From assembly GCF_036373705.1 (NCBI RefSeq), contig NC_089856.1, positions 8,550,501-8,614,500 of the forward strand: a stretch of 64,000 bases of DNA, read 5' to 3'. The notes beneath the pieces are model-generated. The model worked only from the letters and a program-made list of their open reading frames with translations. It had not been told where the DNA came from and searched no databases. Positions 45,261 through 63,969 of the stretch are shown one piece after another. Numbering within the stretch: the first letter of the stretch is position 1; the number at the start of each line of letters is the position of its first letter. Source of the DNA: Amia ocellicauda. Lineage: Eukaryota; Chordata; Actinopteri; Amiiformes; Amiidae. A program made the translations under genes and the position numbers.

Positions 45261-45540
45261 ACAGCCAAGGTTGGAAAATACCTCCCCCAAACACGAGTAC
45301 CTGCTATGAAAGATGCACACAGACACACACAGGCCGACACATACACACACTGACAAACACAATGTAAGCTGTTCCGATGGGAACCAGACTCTTTGAATTG
45401 GGATGGGCTAAATTTGTCAAATGATCTTGAATTATTTGCTCAACTCACATAGTTATTTAATTACCCTAATTTCACTAAGAACGTGAAAGCATTGAGGAAG
45501 AAAATTAGCTCACGTTGGCCCATCTCTCTTGTATGATTGC

Positions 45541-45860
45541 TAGTGTTTTAATATTGACTCCAGGATCTCTTCCAGTTGTTTCTTGAAGGGTCCCAGGATA
45601 TCAACAACAAAGTAGGGGAGCTTATTCTGGACAGGCTCCATCCTTTGTGAAAAGATGTGCCTCCCTCCTGGGGATGTTAATAATTGTCCTGGTTTTTGTT
45701 GATCCAGAAGTAGTCCAGTGGGTTTGTCAATATCTGTCAGGATTTTGAAAGCTTCTATCAAGTCCCCCTACATATTCTCTTCTCTTGCAGACTGAAAATA
45801 TGCAGGTCCTTTAATCTTTTCTTTGGAATTAACCTGGTTGCTATTTGAATAACTCATTCC
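45541..45860 (-). mobile_element. Degenerate CR1/L2-like LINE 3' fragment
   Basis: The minus-strand translation includes DLIEAFKILTDIDKPTGLL and HIFSQRMEPVQNKLPYFVVD. This is the same C-terminal pattern (EAFKIL, FFSQRV.VWNKLP) as the LINE copies at 36251 and 15190, but from a different subfamily and more decayed. It lies between pmel and the upstream M-box pair. Confidence 0.6.
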
Positions 45861-46059
45861 AAAGAAGCAATGCATTTTTATAACATGAAAATAAAAAAAG
45901 CGTATAATTTTACATTTTCATTAGGGAGTGAGAGTTTGGAGGATTGGTTGGCTTGCGCTTTGTTAAGATAATTTGTCAACAAGTTAAGTATGATCAGATT
46001 AGTCTAAATTGAGAGCTAAGCTGAGTTAAGATTAATACAGTTACTAATTAAGATCATTT

Positions 46060-46215
46060 ATGGGCAGGGGCTCCCACTGCTGGACACGGAGTCTTCAGGT
46101 TCTCATTTTGCTTAACTACTTTATTTAGTTAATTAATAGGACGGATCTAACTACTCTTTCCAGTCTAAAGTTAACTGGAAAAAAACAGCTGGACTGTGAC
46201 CTTCCAGGACCAGGA
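46060..46215. repeat. Inverted pair of decayed dispersed-repeat ends
   Basis: The left end reads 'ggggctcccactgctggacac...caggttctcatttt'. The right end, read in reverse, gives 'ggggtactcagtcctggtcctggaaggtcacag...ctgttttttcca'. Both fit the decayed dispersed family noted at 28519 and 29978, here arranged as an inverted pair. Confidence 0.4.
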
Positions 46216-46367
46216 CTGAGTACCCCAGTTATATAGGAATATAGAAATAATTTAGAATTAATTAATATTTTAGAAATTGTGTACTATAATGCATCAACTC
46301 AATAGACTCCTGCTTCTTCTGCTCTGAGAGGTAATTGTTCACAGCAGACTGAGTGGCGATCTACTAA

Positions 46368-46460
46368 CTCACATGCTTGCCATCATCAGCTCAGAGCAGT
46401 AAGAGTGATCATTCCTTTAGCCCTGTGCTGGGGGCTGGGATGATGAAAGCCCTCACATGC
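46368..46460. promoter_or_regulatory. Pair of M-box-like motifs upstream of pmel
   Basis: CTCACATGC occurs at 46368-46376 and again at 46452-46460, about 1.25-1.34 kb upstream of the pmel ATG. The core TCACATG is the MITF half of an M-box, but the outer base is C in place of the preferred A. Two identical 9-mers within 93 bp beside a pigment gene are suggestive only. Confidence 0.3.
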
Positions 46461-47139
46461 ACACACACTAACACCGCACGACAGTGTCAGACATACTAAC
46501 ACTCCCAAATCAGAACAAACAGGGGTTCCTAATGTCTTTTAATCAAACTTTTATCAAATCCAGAATGATGAAGTGCATTATTGTGTAATGATAGTAGTAT
46601 ATTTTGACTAGCTTTTGTTACTAAATGTTGAGTATGATAAAGAATTTAATCTGGTGATAAAATATTCGTGTTGTTTTTTCAGAGGCTCTATAAGTGCAAC
46701 GCAAATTTCAGAAATTATAATAAAGTGTTGTATTGAATTGCAGACTAAAACATATATTTTACTTTGATCAGCATGTAGTTTCTTGACTTTGAAGCAGGTC
46801 AGGCTTTTCAAAATGGACCTGAATGAAAACTTAATCCATTGTGGTAGCATTTGCACCAGTAGCTCAGCTCATGGATTGTGTAGGACTAAAAACCCTACAC
46901 TTCAAATATTCTGCTTATTAATACACTTTTTGCAATTCTGCAAAAAGTGGAAGACACAAAACACAAAATGAGTACATTCTACACAAATAAAACTATATAA
47001 CAGGAAAGTGAAAGATGTTCGAGATGTTAAGGCTTATACAGAAGAATTGTCATTATTCACAGGAGACAAGAATAACATAATATTTATCTTAGCTGCACTA
47101 TTTAGCACTAATAGCTATGAATTTAATATTTAATTTATA

Positions 47140-48002
47140 CACTACTGGTCAAAAGTTTTGGAACACCCTCATCTTTCCAGTTTTTACTGAAATTTAAGCA
47201 CAGTTTGCTACACCATCAAAAGGCATTTGGAAACTGGAGGAAACTCTGGCAGGAAGAGGACTGGCATACCCAAAGCCACATCAGAATCAGAAGACACGTT
47301 TCTGAGAGTCAACAGCTTGTGTGATAGGCAGCTCACAGGACAACAGCTTCAAGCACAGTCTCAGTTTCAACTGTTAAGAGAAGACTTTGAGCTGCAGGTT
47401 TGATAGGTCGAGTGGCAGTAAGAAGCCATTGCTAAGATGGTAAAATAAGAAAAAGAGGCTTGCCTGGGCCATGAAGCACTGCCAGTGGACTGCTGAAGAC
47501 TGGAAGAAGGTCTTATGGACCGATGAATCAAAAATATTCGGTTCATCACGCTGGGTTTTTGTATGCCATTGAGTAGGTGAAAGGATAGTTCCTCAGTGTG
47601 TGACACCAACTGTCAAACATGGAGGAGGAAGCGTGATGGTCTGGGGCTCTTTTGCTGGATCCAGAGTCGGCGACTTGAAGTGAGTGGCACCCTGAACCAA
47701 AACGGCTACCACAGCATTTTGCAACGCCATGCAATACCCTCTGGTATACGTCTAGTTGGTCAGGGGTTCGTCCTACAGCAAGATAATGACCCAAAACATG
47801 GGATGAACTGGACAGAAGGGTGAAAGAAAAAGTAACCTACATGTGGAACACATTTGTGGGAACTTCCTCAATTGTGTTGGGAAGGACTTTCTGAACAATA
47901 TTTGATTTCCACTGTACAAAGAATATATTGAGATATTAAACTGTGTACATTTTTATAAAAACTGGAAAAATTGAGGTGTTCTAAAACTTTTGACCGGTAG
48001 TG
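47140..48002 (+). mobile_element. Decayed Tc1 element, 863 bp
   Basis: The terminal repeats begin CACTACTGGTCAAAAGTTTTGG and end AAAACTTTTGACCGGTAGTG, each next to TA. Transposase remnants on the + strand include 'YHSILQRHAIPSG' and 'FVLQQDNDPKH', the region around the second catalytic Asp of DD34E Tc1 elements, with several stops and frameshifts upstream. Sequence that would hold the catalytic Glu is missing, because the frame ends soon after DPKH. It is not autonomous. Confidence 0.85.
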
Positions 48003-48318
48003 TATATTACAGGTTTAAAAAGGGAACTATCAGCAAATCAGTAGATATTGCCCATAATTTGTATTCAAATAGATTTACAAATAATCTAATTTGGCTGTGA
48101 TCCAATCCAAACAATTGTCAAAACTGAAAACTTTTGTATGGATATGGAAAGAAAAAAAATACTTGTCATTTATTTTGTGACCATGAGAAAATTAAGACTT
48201 TTGAAGAAAGTTTAGGAATTAATATTAATACTTCATATTTCTTTGTAATTTTATATCATATTTGTCTCAATCACCAATATTTTACATTTCCTATATATAT
48301 ATATATATGTCATATATA

Positions 48319-49063
<745 letters not shown>

Positions 49064-52000
49064 TATATATCTCCCTATCCAAGTTTGCCCACTAAAATTA
49101 TTGATTATATTTGACCTGCTTTTATCAAATCCAGTTAGTGAAAATGTATTTGTAAATCAAGTTTACATCAAGATACAGAATCACTGCAACATTAAATAAA
49201 TACATACATTTGATAGTGGGTATGTATAGCAAATCACCTGAGTATACTGAAATATACTATTTGTAATGTAAAATTATTTAATTACTAGTTAATTCTATTT
49301 CCCAATCCTTGATAATTGTAAGTGTGGCCTTGGTGCTGGATTGGTGTGAGTAGACTGAGCTACATATCACATCTATAGTGTACTCTCCCACCCTGTTTAT
49401 TCCTTAATATGACCCTGCATACTTTAGTTTATAGTTTTTTGTTTCCCTGTGGCACAAGTGTAAGACTTTTAACCCTTCTGATGAAAGAGGTTAATTGTCA
49501 TACCCCATGTGTGTGCGTGTGTTTACGTGGGTGAGAGCTCAAAGAGAGTCTCTGATGGTATAAAAGTGTTCTGTGATCAGCATCATGGCATCGTAAGGGG
49601 GTCACAAGATGAGCTCCTGGAGCACTTTGTCAATGGGCTCTTTGATACATGACTTCATTCATGAGGCTACACACAGCCCCTGCCATTCAATGTGTTGAGG
49701 TTAATTTATCTTTCATTAAAGTTATACAATGTTTTGTAAAGGGCACCTCTCTTATGCTCCATAGTGTCCAGGCCCATCTGTATGCTAATAACGAATTGAT
49801 CTGAGAATCTCTCCCTTGTTCCAGACTCCTTTCAACCATCGGTTTAAATAAGTGCATTCTGCTCTCATTCTTAAGAGTGCTTTATTTTTCATTGTGTCCT
49901 AACTCTTGTGTCATATATAACCCGATGACTAGACAAAACGCAAAAAATTACTCTTAGCAAAAAGAGATCTTAAAAATGTTTGAAGTCACTGCTAGGTTTG
50001 ACAAACTAAACTATAAGTTACATTTGGAGGTGATACTAACATAGTCGGGGGCTAACAGTGTATTGGCAATAGCAAGGAAATAAACAACCTTGGATGTTCA
50101 CTCTCTTGGCTTTATGGTCCCCTTTGCAAAAGCCTAAATGAGGAACAAGATTGTGCATAGGTGAAGTATACTCAGGATGGCCTCTAAGTAACTGTAGCTT
50201 CTTTTATTTTAAAGGCTTTTCAAATGTCATATAACCAGACATAGCCTTGTTGTGAGGCTGGGCTGAAATTGCAGGAATGCACTGGGCCTCAGTGGATTAT
50301 TACTGCACACATTCTGAGCTGTGTTTCTGTGCTTGTCCCTTTGCATTACAACCTCTCTGTGACTCTAGTTCAGCCCTGTGCCTCACCAGACTTGGAGATT
50401 ATAATGCTGAGGTCAGTTATGGCGGAGGGATAATCAGGTCTTATTAAACTTTGATACATTTTATTCTGAGGGATCCCAGTACATAACAGCCTAAGTGAGA
50501 TTATGAAGGCTTGTTTGGTTTTCTTGTAACTAATCAATCTCTGTATTTCATCCAGCTATTTCTTGAATAAACGTGGGCAGCTTCAGCTTTACTGGACTGT
50601 TTGTTCCACACCCCCACAACCTTTGGATATGCTGCAATTGCTAAGGAAAGAGGAAAAAAATTAGTTCGGGGGGGGTGGATTTGTGATTGAAAAAATAATA
50701 TTCCATCATCCATCAATTTTCGGAAACCGCTTATCCATGTGGGTCGCGGGGGACACCGGAGCCGATCCCGGCAAGCATAGGGCGCAAGGCAGGAATAAAA
50801 ATAATATTATATCATCAAATTGGATTTTTGTTCCGATCCACAGAAGTGCTAAACAGAGATCTTTATTTTATCAGATTTATAGACTTGTTTCTACTTGTCT
50901 TTAAGGCTGGGAGTGTATGGTGTGTTCAGTCAGGTGCCTATGAGGGATTTAGTAGACTATTAGAATGCTATCGTGGGGGGGGGGTGGGGTATAGACGCAC
51001 ATGAAAGAGTCACATGAGTACTGTTCTAATGCTTCACTAAACCAAGAAAGGACCATCAAACACCCCCGATAGCACAATCTTTCAATTCATGGATCTAATG
51101 ATGGAACACAAAATTCCTTCTTCAACATGGAACGCATGGCCTCACACAATACAAGTTATACTCCATGTAATCCATTCAAGATCATTACACAAGAAAATCA
51201 CTAGCCATAAAATAGAAAACCACTAACCAACAATCAGTGCCACGTACGATCCGCTAAAGCAAAACATCTCAGCTGTATTAGCATTCCTAACACACAATGT
51301 AACACAGATACAAAGGCAAGATACACAACAATTAAAAATATTTGTCCTCACATTCTTTTACTCTTTTTGTATTTTAAATCCCCATAAATTAGGATCGTTA
51401 GTTAGTGAACTCCGTTCCCTGCTAAGGTTCCATTTGGCTTCAGGAGGGACAGGAAAAAGCAGGTCTCTTGTGAAACTAACTTATCAAAGCCACCTGCTAT
51501 TTTTTTGCACTGTAGGTGCATGCCCACGGCCAAGCTGTGAAACCAGTATGAACTTTGATGTAGTTTGAACCACTAACACTCTCAACCTACAGGCACCTAT
51601 TAAACCACAGGGAGTCGGTGGTATGTGATGATCCCAGTAGTCTCTAGATGATTTGTGTCCATATGACTGTGGCCTATTGTGTGCCATCCTACCTAGAAAC
51701 TTCTAGCTAAAGCTGGAAATAGCATAGATCCAAGACCGGCTGAATCAAGAGCATATCTACTGGATGCAGCACCCAGGAACTCCCTTTGGCAGAGGCTGAT
51801 TATGCATATAGCAAATGTGATGTCATTGCTGGGAAGCTATGTGCCCCCCAGAGGTTACTACCAATCACAGTTTTCCTCCAGCAACATTTCAGTGTCATCC
51901 ATTCATGATTAGTTAGAGAGTGCCAAAAAATCCTAGAGATATAAGGGATCAGCACTGTGAGGAACCTAATCAAAACTTTAAAGACTTGTCTGCATTTAAC

Positions 52001-53560
52001 TGCAAGCCAATGCAGAGAGCAAAGTATAGACGTAAAACACTGTGACTATTATGTGGAAGCACAGGTTGGTGGATAGGAGCTAAGCTATAATTGCAGAATA
52101 GGGCACAGACGCACCGGGGCCATAAGTCTCAAGGGACCTGGTGCAAGGTATCATTAATGAAAACCAGAACATTGCAACCAGGTGGTTTTAATGTAGTTTT
52201 CGTATGTATTTTAGTGTTTTGCTTGTTTATTTCCTACCTCATCTCTGTTTTAATTTGTATATGTTTTAAGTATTTGAATGTGCTCCTGGTCTTTCGTTGC
52301 CATGGGAGTGTGACGCACTTTTGTTCATTGGTTTGTCTCGGCTTCTTGCACCAATCTGAGAAATCAGCTTTCTTGTAGATGAAATGTGTAAGGAGAACAC
52401 CCCCTGAGTACAGAGCTTTCGAGCTGGGAGAGAGATGTACTGTGGGAGAGACCAAGCTTACTATTTGTTATTGATAGACAACTAAGGGGTTGTTTGTAAT
52501 TTTACTCCAACAGCATGATTGTGGAGTGCTGTAAGAACCGATCAGCTGATCTACGTGATTTTAAGTAGCATCTCTCCCACCTCCCATGCTTTCCTTTAAA
52601 AGATTTTAAATTGTGTTTGTGATGCATATGCCTTTATTTATTTTGCTTTTTTTAATGTGTTTTATGCCACTTGTTTAATCTTTGAAACTGTTGTTTTTAT
52701 ACTACAAGGGCAGACATTTGAGTCAGGAATTATATGGGTTGTTTTGAGAATTGTTTATGGAGGTTCCTTCCATTTATTTTATAACCATTTTATAAATAGT
52801 ATTATTAATTGTTGCACTTTGGGACTTTAACTTGACTATAACATGGGGACCTAGATGTTGTGTAAATGATTGATCCACATATGTTATGAAAGTTGAATAT
52901 AAACATAATTTCAATATCTATTTCTGGCTATGAAATTAAAACAAAATAAAATAAAAACTAAACTTTTCAGCACTGAATATTTTATATTTATTACATGGTC
53001 ACAAAGAGAAGTCCTTAAGGCATATGAAAATGTGTACAGCAATACTAAAACCTTTCAAAAGTGGACTTGAACATGTTATTCATGTATATGTGACAGTAGA
53101 TTGTTTTTTATTATTCCAGGGAGAAAGCAGCACTCCCTGCAAAAATCTCAGCAGAAAAGATAAATGGATAAGCGCTGTTGCAGAAACAAGCTTTAGTTTT
53201 TCCTGCTGACATCCTGCTCAGCATACCAAAATGGTACTTTCAGAATTTAAACAGCACCCTGACTTGTCCAGAACAGCAGTTATTGTTTCCATATAAATCA
53301 AACTAAACACTAGGTCATACTGAAAATTGAACTGGGTTCTGTCACCACATGTGCAGTGGAATATGGGTAAAGGTATTTCACTAATAAAAAGTGAAAATTG
53401 GACAATGTTTAAATGTGGAATGTGAAACAAGTGTTGGAATAATGTTGCTACATAAATGTATGCTCCCTTTCCCTTGGCCCTTGACTGTGACCTAACATCT
53501 TATCTGCACTCAGCTTTTACAATCCAGGATGTAAGACTTCATATATTGTATACACTTGTG
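49064..53560. other. Intergenic region between pmel and cdk2
   Basis: About 4.5 kb of AT-rich DNA with no exon that I recognise. A short G run sits at about 50976-50991. A repeat fragment lies at 50697-50795 (listed separately). Open frames here are short and match no known family. Confidence 0.5.
50697..50795 (+). repeat. Fragment of a widespread fish repeat
   Basis: 'ccatcatccatcaattttcggaaaccgcttatcc', then 'gggtcgcgggggacaccggagccgatcccgg' and 'gggcgcaaggcagg'. This matches the familiar fish dispersed repeat 'ccatccattttc-aaaccgcttatcc...gggtcgcggggg'. It is a short truncated piece. Confidence 0.6.
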
Positions 53561-53562
53561 TA

Positions 53563-53720
53563 AATTGGAATTTGTAAAATGTATTATGCTTTGAATTTCA
53601 CTGTAATATGTATATTGGAATTTGTAATGTTTTATGCCTTGAACTGCACTGTATTTTTGCACTTTGTATTGCGCTTATATTTTGTAAGTCGCCCTGGATA
53701 AGGGTGTCTGCTAAGAAATA

Positions 53721-53792
<72 letters not shown>
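53563..53792 (+). repeat. SINE-like element ending in (TAA)n
   Basis: The conserved tail 'ttttgtaagtcgccctggataagggtgtctgctaagaaataa' at 53681-53721 is followed by about 23 TAA units. Just upstream, the block 'attggaatttgtaa-atg--ttatgc-ttgaa-t-cactgta' occurs twice in tandem (about 53568-53605 and 53614-53655). The tail is typical of fish V-SINE/L2-related elements. The exact family was not determined. Confidence 0.7.
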
Positions 53793-54535
53793 GATCATGG
53801 TAATGTAAAACATTTTTATATCCGCTAATTATCTTAGTTTTCCTTTAAAACACCTTAGAGAACGTGAAACACTTATGGGTGAAAGTTACATTGTTTTATT
53901 CAGCCAGTCACTTCCCCTCATTGATTATACAATTGTATGTTTGTTTGTACTGAATTTTGCATTACGTTCAATAACGGCTCTCTGAGATTACACTCCACAA
54001 GGTTTAACTAGCAAAAACTCACTTAATTCGTCCACAAATATGAGTGCCCTTGGACAAATGCAACAGGCAAGTAATAATTATAATTAAAATTACATAGTAA
54101 TTAATGCATAAATCCATATTTAATGTGTGAATAATCTGAAGGTTTGATTGCAGAAGTGGGTGATAAGCGCTCTGAAATACAGCCAAGAAGACCTTAGTAA
54201 AAATCCACAGTAATGGGACAGCCTTTGAATAGGGGAACTATACTGTAGAGATCAGACTCATGTCATAATCATGATGGTGCGATGGGACACTGTGGCCCTA
54301 GGCACCAGTTTGGGTGGCTTCCAGCCTTCTGTCCTGATTAAACAAAAACTCCACACAAAGCAGAGCTGAAAGATAAAGCAAAAATATGCATGGCATGTAA
54401 AGTTAATCAGGCTTATGGGAGCTCTTGTGACTCCCAGTTCAGTAAGATTTGAGCTCCTGAGGGTTAAAATCTGTCCTGTGAGCTGGCCATTGACAAGCCA
54501 AGAGAAAAACAGGTCTGGAGGGGTGTACTTTGTGA

Positions 54536-54832
54536 TACATTTTACTGGGATCCTGACCCCATGTGGGCATTAAAGATCCCATGGTACTTTTCCAAAGAAT
54601 GCATGCATGCAAACCCCAGCATCCTGGCTAAATTGCAACCTGGCCTCCTTAAATAAATGCCAGTATATTTTAATTGGTTAAGTAAATCCTTTTAAAAAAA
54701 CAAAAACTTAGCAGTGTGGTGAGCTACTGGTCCTACATTTTAGTGGTGGGTGAAGTGAGTCCCCTCCCAACTAATGTGCTTTGGAACTCCACAAGATGAA
54801 AGCTTCTACATAAATGCAAGATATTATTGTTA
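54536..54832 (+). repeat. Dispersed fish repeat, copy 2
   Basis: Blocks in order: 'gggatcctgaccccatgtgggcattaaagatcccatggtac', 'aaccccagcatcctggctaaattgcaacctggcctcctt', 'gtggtgagctactgg', and an end 'tacataaatgcaagatattattgtt'. The middle blocks match the copy at 40932-41160, and the end has the form '(t)ataaatg-aa---attatta' usual for this repeat. Confidence 0.65.
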
Positions 54833-55659
54833 ACTGAGCAGTAATGTCCTATTGATTAAATGTGCCTAGTTCTGTTTTATTGCACAGCCATTTAATCCAC
54901 TTGAAATTGAAAAGTAGGTGGAATGGCCAAATTGACTATGGTTTAAAAGTGAAGAAACTATGACACTGAGAGGTGAAGAAATTAGGCAGTTTGGGGTAGC
55001 AGTTAGAATTGGGGGAAACTGTGAGTCTGCACAGGTGGTTAAAGGTAAGGGGAGGGGAATCTCAGCTCATGAAGGGTTATTTCTGTTTCTCACTACAACT
55101 GGAACTCTGAATTGATCTAGTTATTTAATCAATTGCACACACACACACACACAGTTTATCCATTTGATACCCAAGCATATAAAAACACAGAAGAAAAAAT
55201 ATAACAATATAAATCTTTACTCATTATAAGACTCAACATGAGGAAATGCTTAATTTTCCTACACCCAGATTTTTGTTTTTAAGCTTTGGAAATGTAGCAT
55301 ATAAACAACATCAGGCCTGAAAGGCAATACAATCTTATTCTGAGATGAACACTCTACAAATCATTGCAGAATAATAACTAATTTAACACTTAACTAACAG
55401 TTAACTAATTTAAGATTACTAACAAAAACAGCTACTTAAAAAACACATTTTATAACATTCACAGTATCTCTGCTGCCTTTTCAACTATTTCCACAACAAT
55501 TCCCACCTATAAATATGAAACAACACAGGTATACAGAAAGTAAAGGTAATACAGTTTTGAATGCCCAAGTTCTGTAATCATGCTACATGGGTAGAATTTA
55601 GAGTGATAATGTTGTAGTGAAGACAGCATTTATTTACACTGTATACTGACTTTTGTCCC

Positions 55660-55830
55660 TTTCTTACATCCTAAAAAACTATATAGCACCTATCATCAAC
55701 TATATAGAACGTCAATTGCCAAAACTCACCTATCAAAAGACTACATAGCACCTGTTAATAACTATCTTATCCATCAACAATTATATAGCAACTGACAATA
55801 ACTATATCTAATGTATTTCAATAGTTGATA
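55660..55830. repeat. Degenerate tandem repeat, AT-rich
   Basis: Three imperfect units of the form 'ctatatagcacctatcatcaactatatag', 'ctacatagcacctgttaataactatc' and 'ttatatagcaactgacaataactata' occur with a spacing of roughly 55-60 bases. A partial inverted copy ('aatagttgataggt') follows at about 55820. Confidence 0.55.
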
Positions 55831-56375
55831 GGTTAATATGATTTGTATTCAGGTTGAACTTGCCAATAATAAATTGCAAAAATAAAAAGGTAGAAACTAA
55901 AGTCAGCGAAGAGCTTGATTGGGGGGGAAATAGAAGACAGCTTGGCTTTCTAACAATTTAGTTTGAAACGCCTACGTAAATTATATAGCATTTGAAACCA
56001 AACCAACGTGTCAAGAATTAGAAAAGTATGTTCGTGATACAAGAAAAAATCAAAGTCAATGATTGTTTTTTGACAAGCTGGCCGAAGAAGCAGCAGTGAG
56101 AATGTGATGGTGTCTATATTAGCAGTGAGCAAAAGCGTGTCTGAATCAGCAACAGAGCGCCTGATGCAGCACTTTCAACATTGCAGAGATCAGGATGCAA
56201 ACAGGCTTAGTTCTGTGAGCTTTATCCCGTGGGCAACGTCCAAAAAACTGTTGGCTATATATAGAAAATAAAATTAAAAAAAAAAAAAGTGAAAGGAAAA
56301 TTTGAATTGAAGAAGCGGGCTCACGTTGCCGCCTCAAAATCAGCAGTTCAATTCAAAACGAGCTCTCCCTCCGGA

Positions 56376-56859
56376 ACAACAAGCCTGCTGTCCCGCCTTT
56401 GTGCAACACAGGGCGGGTCCGCGGCGCGAAAGAGGGCGGGGTTATGATAATGAGTCCTGCATACTGGTGTTGCTGTGGGCGTGTCTATTGTGTGTGAGGG
56501 GCGTGGTTTGACGCCCTTGTCCACTCAGCGCCTTGAAAATATGCCGGATATGACAAAGCGGAGGTGTGTTCCGCCGGGCTTGGGGTCGGGGGCGTGGTTT
56601 CGTCTACGCGGGAATTGGCGGGTTCAGGCACTTTTTGTCTCGGGAGGGGAGAGAGCGGGTCAATGCGGCGCTGTCTTTCGGGGTTCAGTTTCGTCCCCCC
56701 CCTCATGTCCCCCCTTGGTGTCGGGCGGACCACCTCGAGCAGTCACACGCCAAGATCCGTGTATAATCCCGTTAATCGGACAGTTATCGGGCTTTGATCG
56801 GGGGCGACCGACGGTGGGACTTTGCCCGAGAGACTGGGGTGGCGGGGGGGGGGCGCGAC
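56376..56859 (+). promoter_or_regulatory. cdk2 promoter, CpG-rich, TATA-less
   Basis: The sequence switches sharply from AT-rich to CG-rich near 56370 and stays so to about 57450. GC boxes (GGGCGGG) lie at 56411-56417 and 56434-56440. An E2F-type site (GCGCGAAA) lies at 56424-56431 and a weaker one (GCGGGAAT) at 56608-56615. No TATA box is seen. This is the expected layout for a cell-cycle gene. The TSS is not defined by the sequence. Confidence 0.65.
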
Positions 56860-61765
<4,906 letters not shown>

Positions 61766-62524
61766 GGAGCCGACGGACAGGCGGCTGGCGAGGGAAGAGC
61801 TCCTCCATATGATCCCAAAGGACATTCCAGTGCCTTTCAGAACTGATCTTTTTTTCCTGGCAAGATCCAACTGGCCTATTGTATTATATATATTTTTTGT
61901 ATTTTAGAAACAAACATACATCTCAATGGCCATAAAACTCTTATTCCAACTGAGTCTACAGCGCATAGCTCCAGGTTTGGAGACCAAAGCTATAGACCTT
62001 GACATTTCAATACTGGTTAATCGCAACTTCCTTCCTCAGTTCTTTTAGCCCATTGTAGGGTGGGGGTTTCTGTAGATCGATGTGGGAGTATAGTTATTAT
62101 AGTCAGTTTTGATTGAGGGGTTGTGTTTTAAGAGTGTTCTGTAATTGGGATCAAACCAAATAAGAAAAAGTTCATGTTTTGATCATAAGCCATGATGCTG
62201 GTGCTTGAACCACGAAACAATCTGGACAACAATATTGTAGCCAAGACCAGGTGAATTCTAATGACTTCAAGACTGGGTTTACAGTCGGAAACCTCAACGT
62301 CAATCAAGCCTTTGTAATGAAGTGGGTCTTGAGAATAAATCCAGTAATCAATAAACCCAACAATTGGCAGATTATAATGTATCCTCTTATAATTACATTA
62401 CCATATATCCATTTGATGTGTTTTTTAAAGCTTAACCTACAGACTGAAAAAACTTATCAACTATTTTTGTTTTTATGTTCCCCCTGCACTTTTTATTTAT
62501 TGCTGTAATTATGTAGGAATCATA

Positions 62525-62530
62525 AATAAA
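62525..62530 (+). terminator. Probable poly(A) signal of cdk2
   Basis: AATAAA 760 bases after the stop, in an AT-rich stretch followed by a T/GT-rich segment. Other AATAAA copies lie near 62333 and 62749, so alternative ends are likely. Confidence 0.5.
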
Positions 62531-62539
62531 TACATTAAA

Positions 62540-63965
62540 ATGTATTTTGTTCAGTAACCTTGATTTGTCCAGTTTATAGAACTTCTGGAAATATATACAT
62601 TTTAAGGTTTTAATTTCTGTAGGTAAGCTTTAATTATCAATTGGAAATAATACCTTAATTGTTATTCAGTATTATAGGATATTTGATAAGCCAGTAGTTG
62701 AGTTGTATTGATTGCTTCCTGACATTGGAATTTGTTGGATTGATGGCTTGAATAAATCTGATCTTCAGGTTGTTTAAATTAACCTGTGAGTTTTGTAGGG
62801 TCTTAATTATAACCATACTGTTGATATTGAAGGAGTGGATGGATTTGTTTTTGTTGTGATCTCAAGATTAGGCCATAATGAAACTTGGCCTTGTTGGGAT
62901 ATTTAATGCCATTTGTAATCTGGTGGCTCTTACTTCAGGGTTGGTTTAATAAAGCATGGAGGGAGAGAAAGACCAGCATAGCAGGTTTAAAGTGTTTAAG
63001 TGGTTCCAAAAGCAGAGGTGAACACTGAAATGTTACTTTTGCTGACATACACAGAGTAGTTCCCTGTGTCTTCCCTTGGAGACTTTTTCCCTAATTCAAA
63101 GTCAAACTTACAATAATAAAAGCTTAATTGTCTGCCTGTCCGCCATTTTTCTTAAATTATTAGTTATTGTTTTTTAACCTGCCCTCAGAATGAAGGCCGT
63201 TATTAGTTAAGCCACTTGGGAGTCCAATATTGCAAATGCTCAGCATAAAGAGAATCTGCAGGTAACTTTTTAAACCCCCCACCATTCTTTGCATGATGGA
63301 AGAGGTAGATCTTTGCTTATCTGGGGGCTGCTACAGCTGTGGTGGAGAAGACTGGTACTGGTGCTGGTTTTTGTTCCACCTCATTGCTTAATAAAATGAA
63401 CCCTTTATTTGAGAAACTGGACCACTGGCTTAGTCTCCTGTAGGATGTCCACTGTTTTGCTCTTTGTTAATTTCACATTGCTCCCCACCACACCTTGACT
63501 GTCCTGTCTCTTCTAAGATTCCCCCAAGTTGTGATTGCCCCAGTTTGAGGTTCAGCAGGTAACTTAGGGCTGAAATAGACCACATTTAGGAGATCTTGTC
63601 CTAGGCTTTCCAGGAGAGTGTGACCAGTAAGGGGTGCTTTGACAAAAAAGCAAGCTAAGGGATAGACTCAGGGGGTGGGGGGGGGGGGTGAGGGGGGTGG
63701 AGAAACATAATTCATGTCTGAATTCAACATACATAAAAGTTGTCATCAATCTTGTTCCTGCAAAAGTAACTTTCTCTAGGCAGTGAAGATTTTTTTATTT
63801 ATTTTTTTGCTTTTCCCCCATAAATGTCTTTTTCCAATTTTGTTCTTGAGATTTTGTCAGTTACTCATTTTATCAGTTTGTATGGGAGTCAATTTTTATA
63901 TCTGAAATTTCATTGATAAATATGGTTTTCTCACACTCCTTGTGGTTAATGTTTTTATTTTATTG
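62540..63965. other. Region downstream of cdk2, no gene recognised
   Basis: No exon recognised to the end of the window. It contains one copy of the 13-base motif AGCCACTTGGGAG (63210-63222) and a G-rich run at 63670-63701 with many runs of three or more G. Confidence 0.5.
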
Positions 63966-63969
63966 GTAT

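Noticed and set aside
45122..45346. Upstream in-frame extension of pmel exon 1
   Set aside because: The frame is open and has other Met codons, but only the ATG at 45121 is followed directly by a signal peptide. TATA-like motifs place the start of transcription inside this stretch.
56794..56859. In-frame extension of cdk2 upstream of the chosen ATG
   Set aside because: The extension begins with TTG, not ATG. The ATG at 56860 gives the family length of 298 and the conserved N-terminus.
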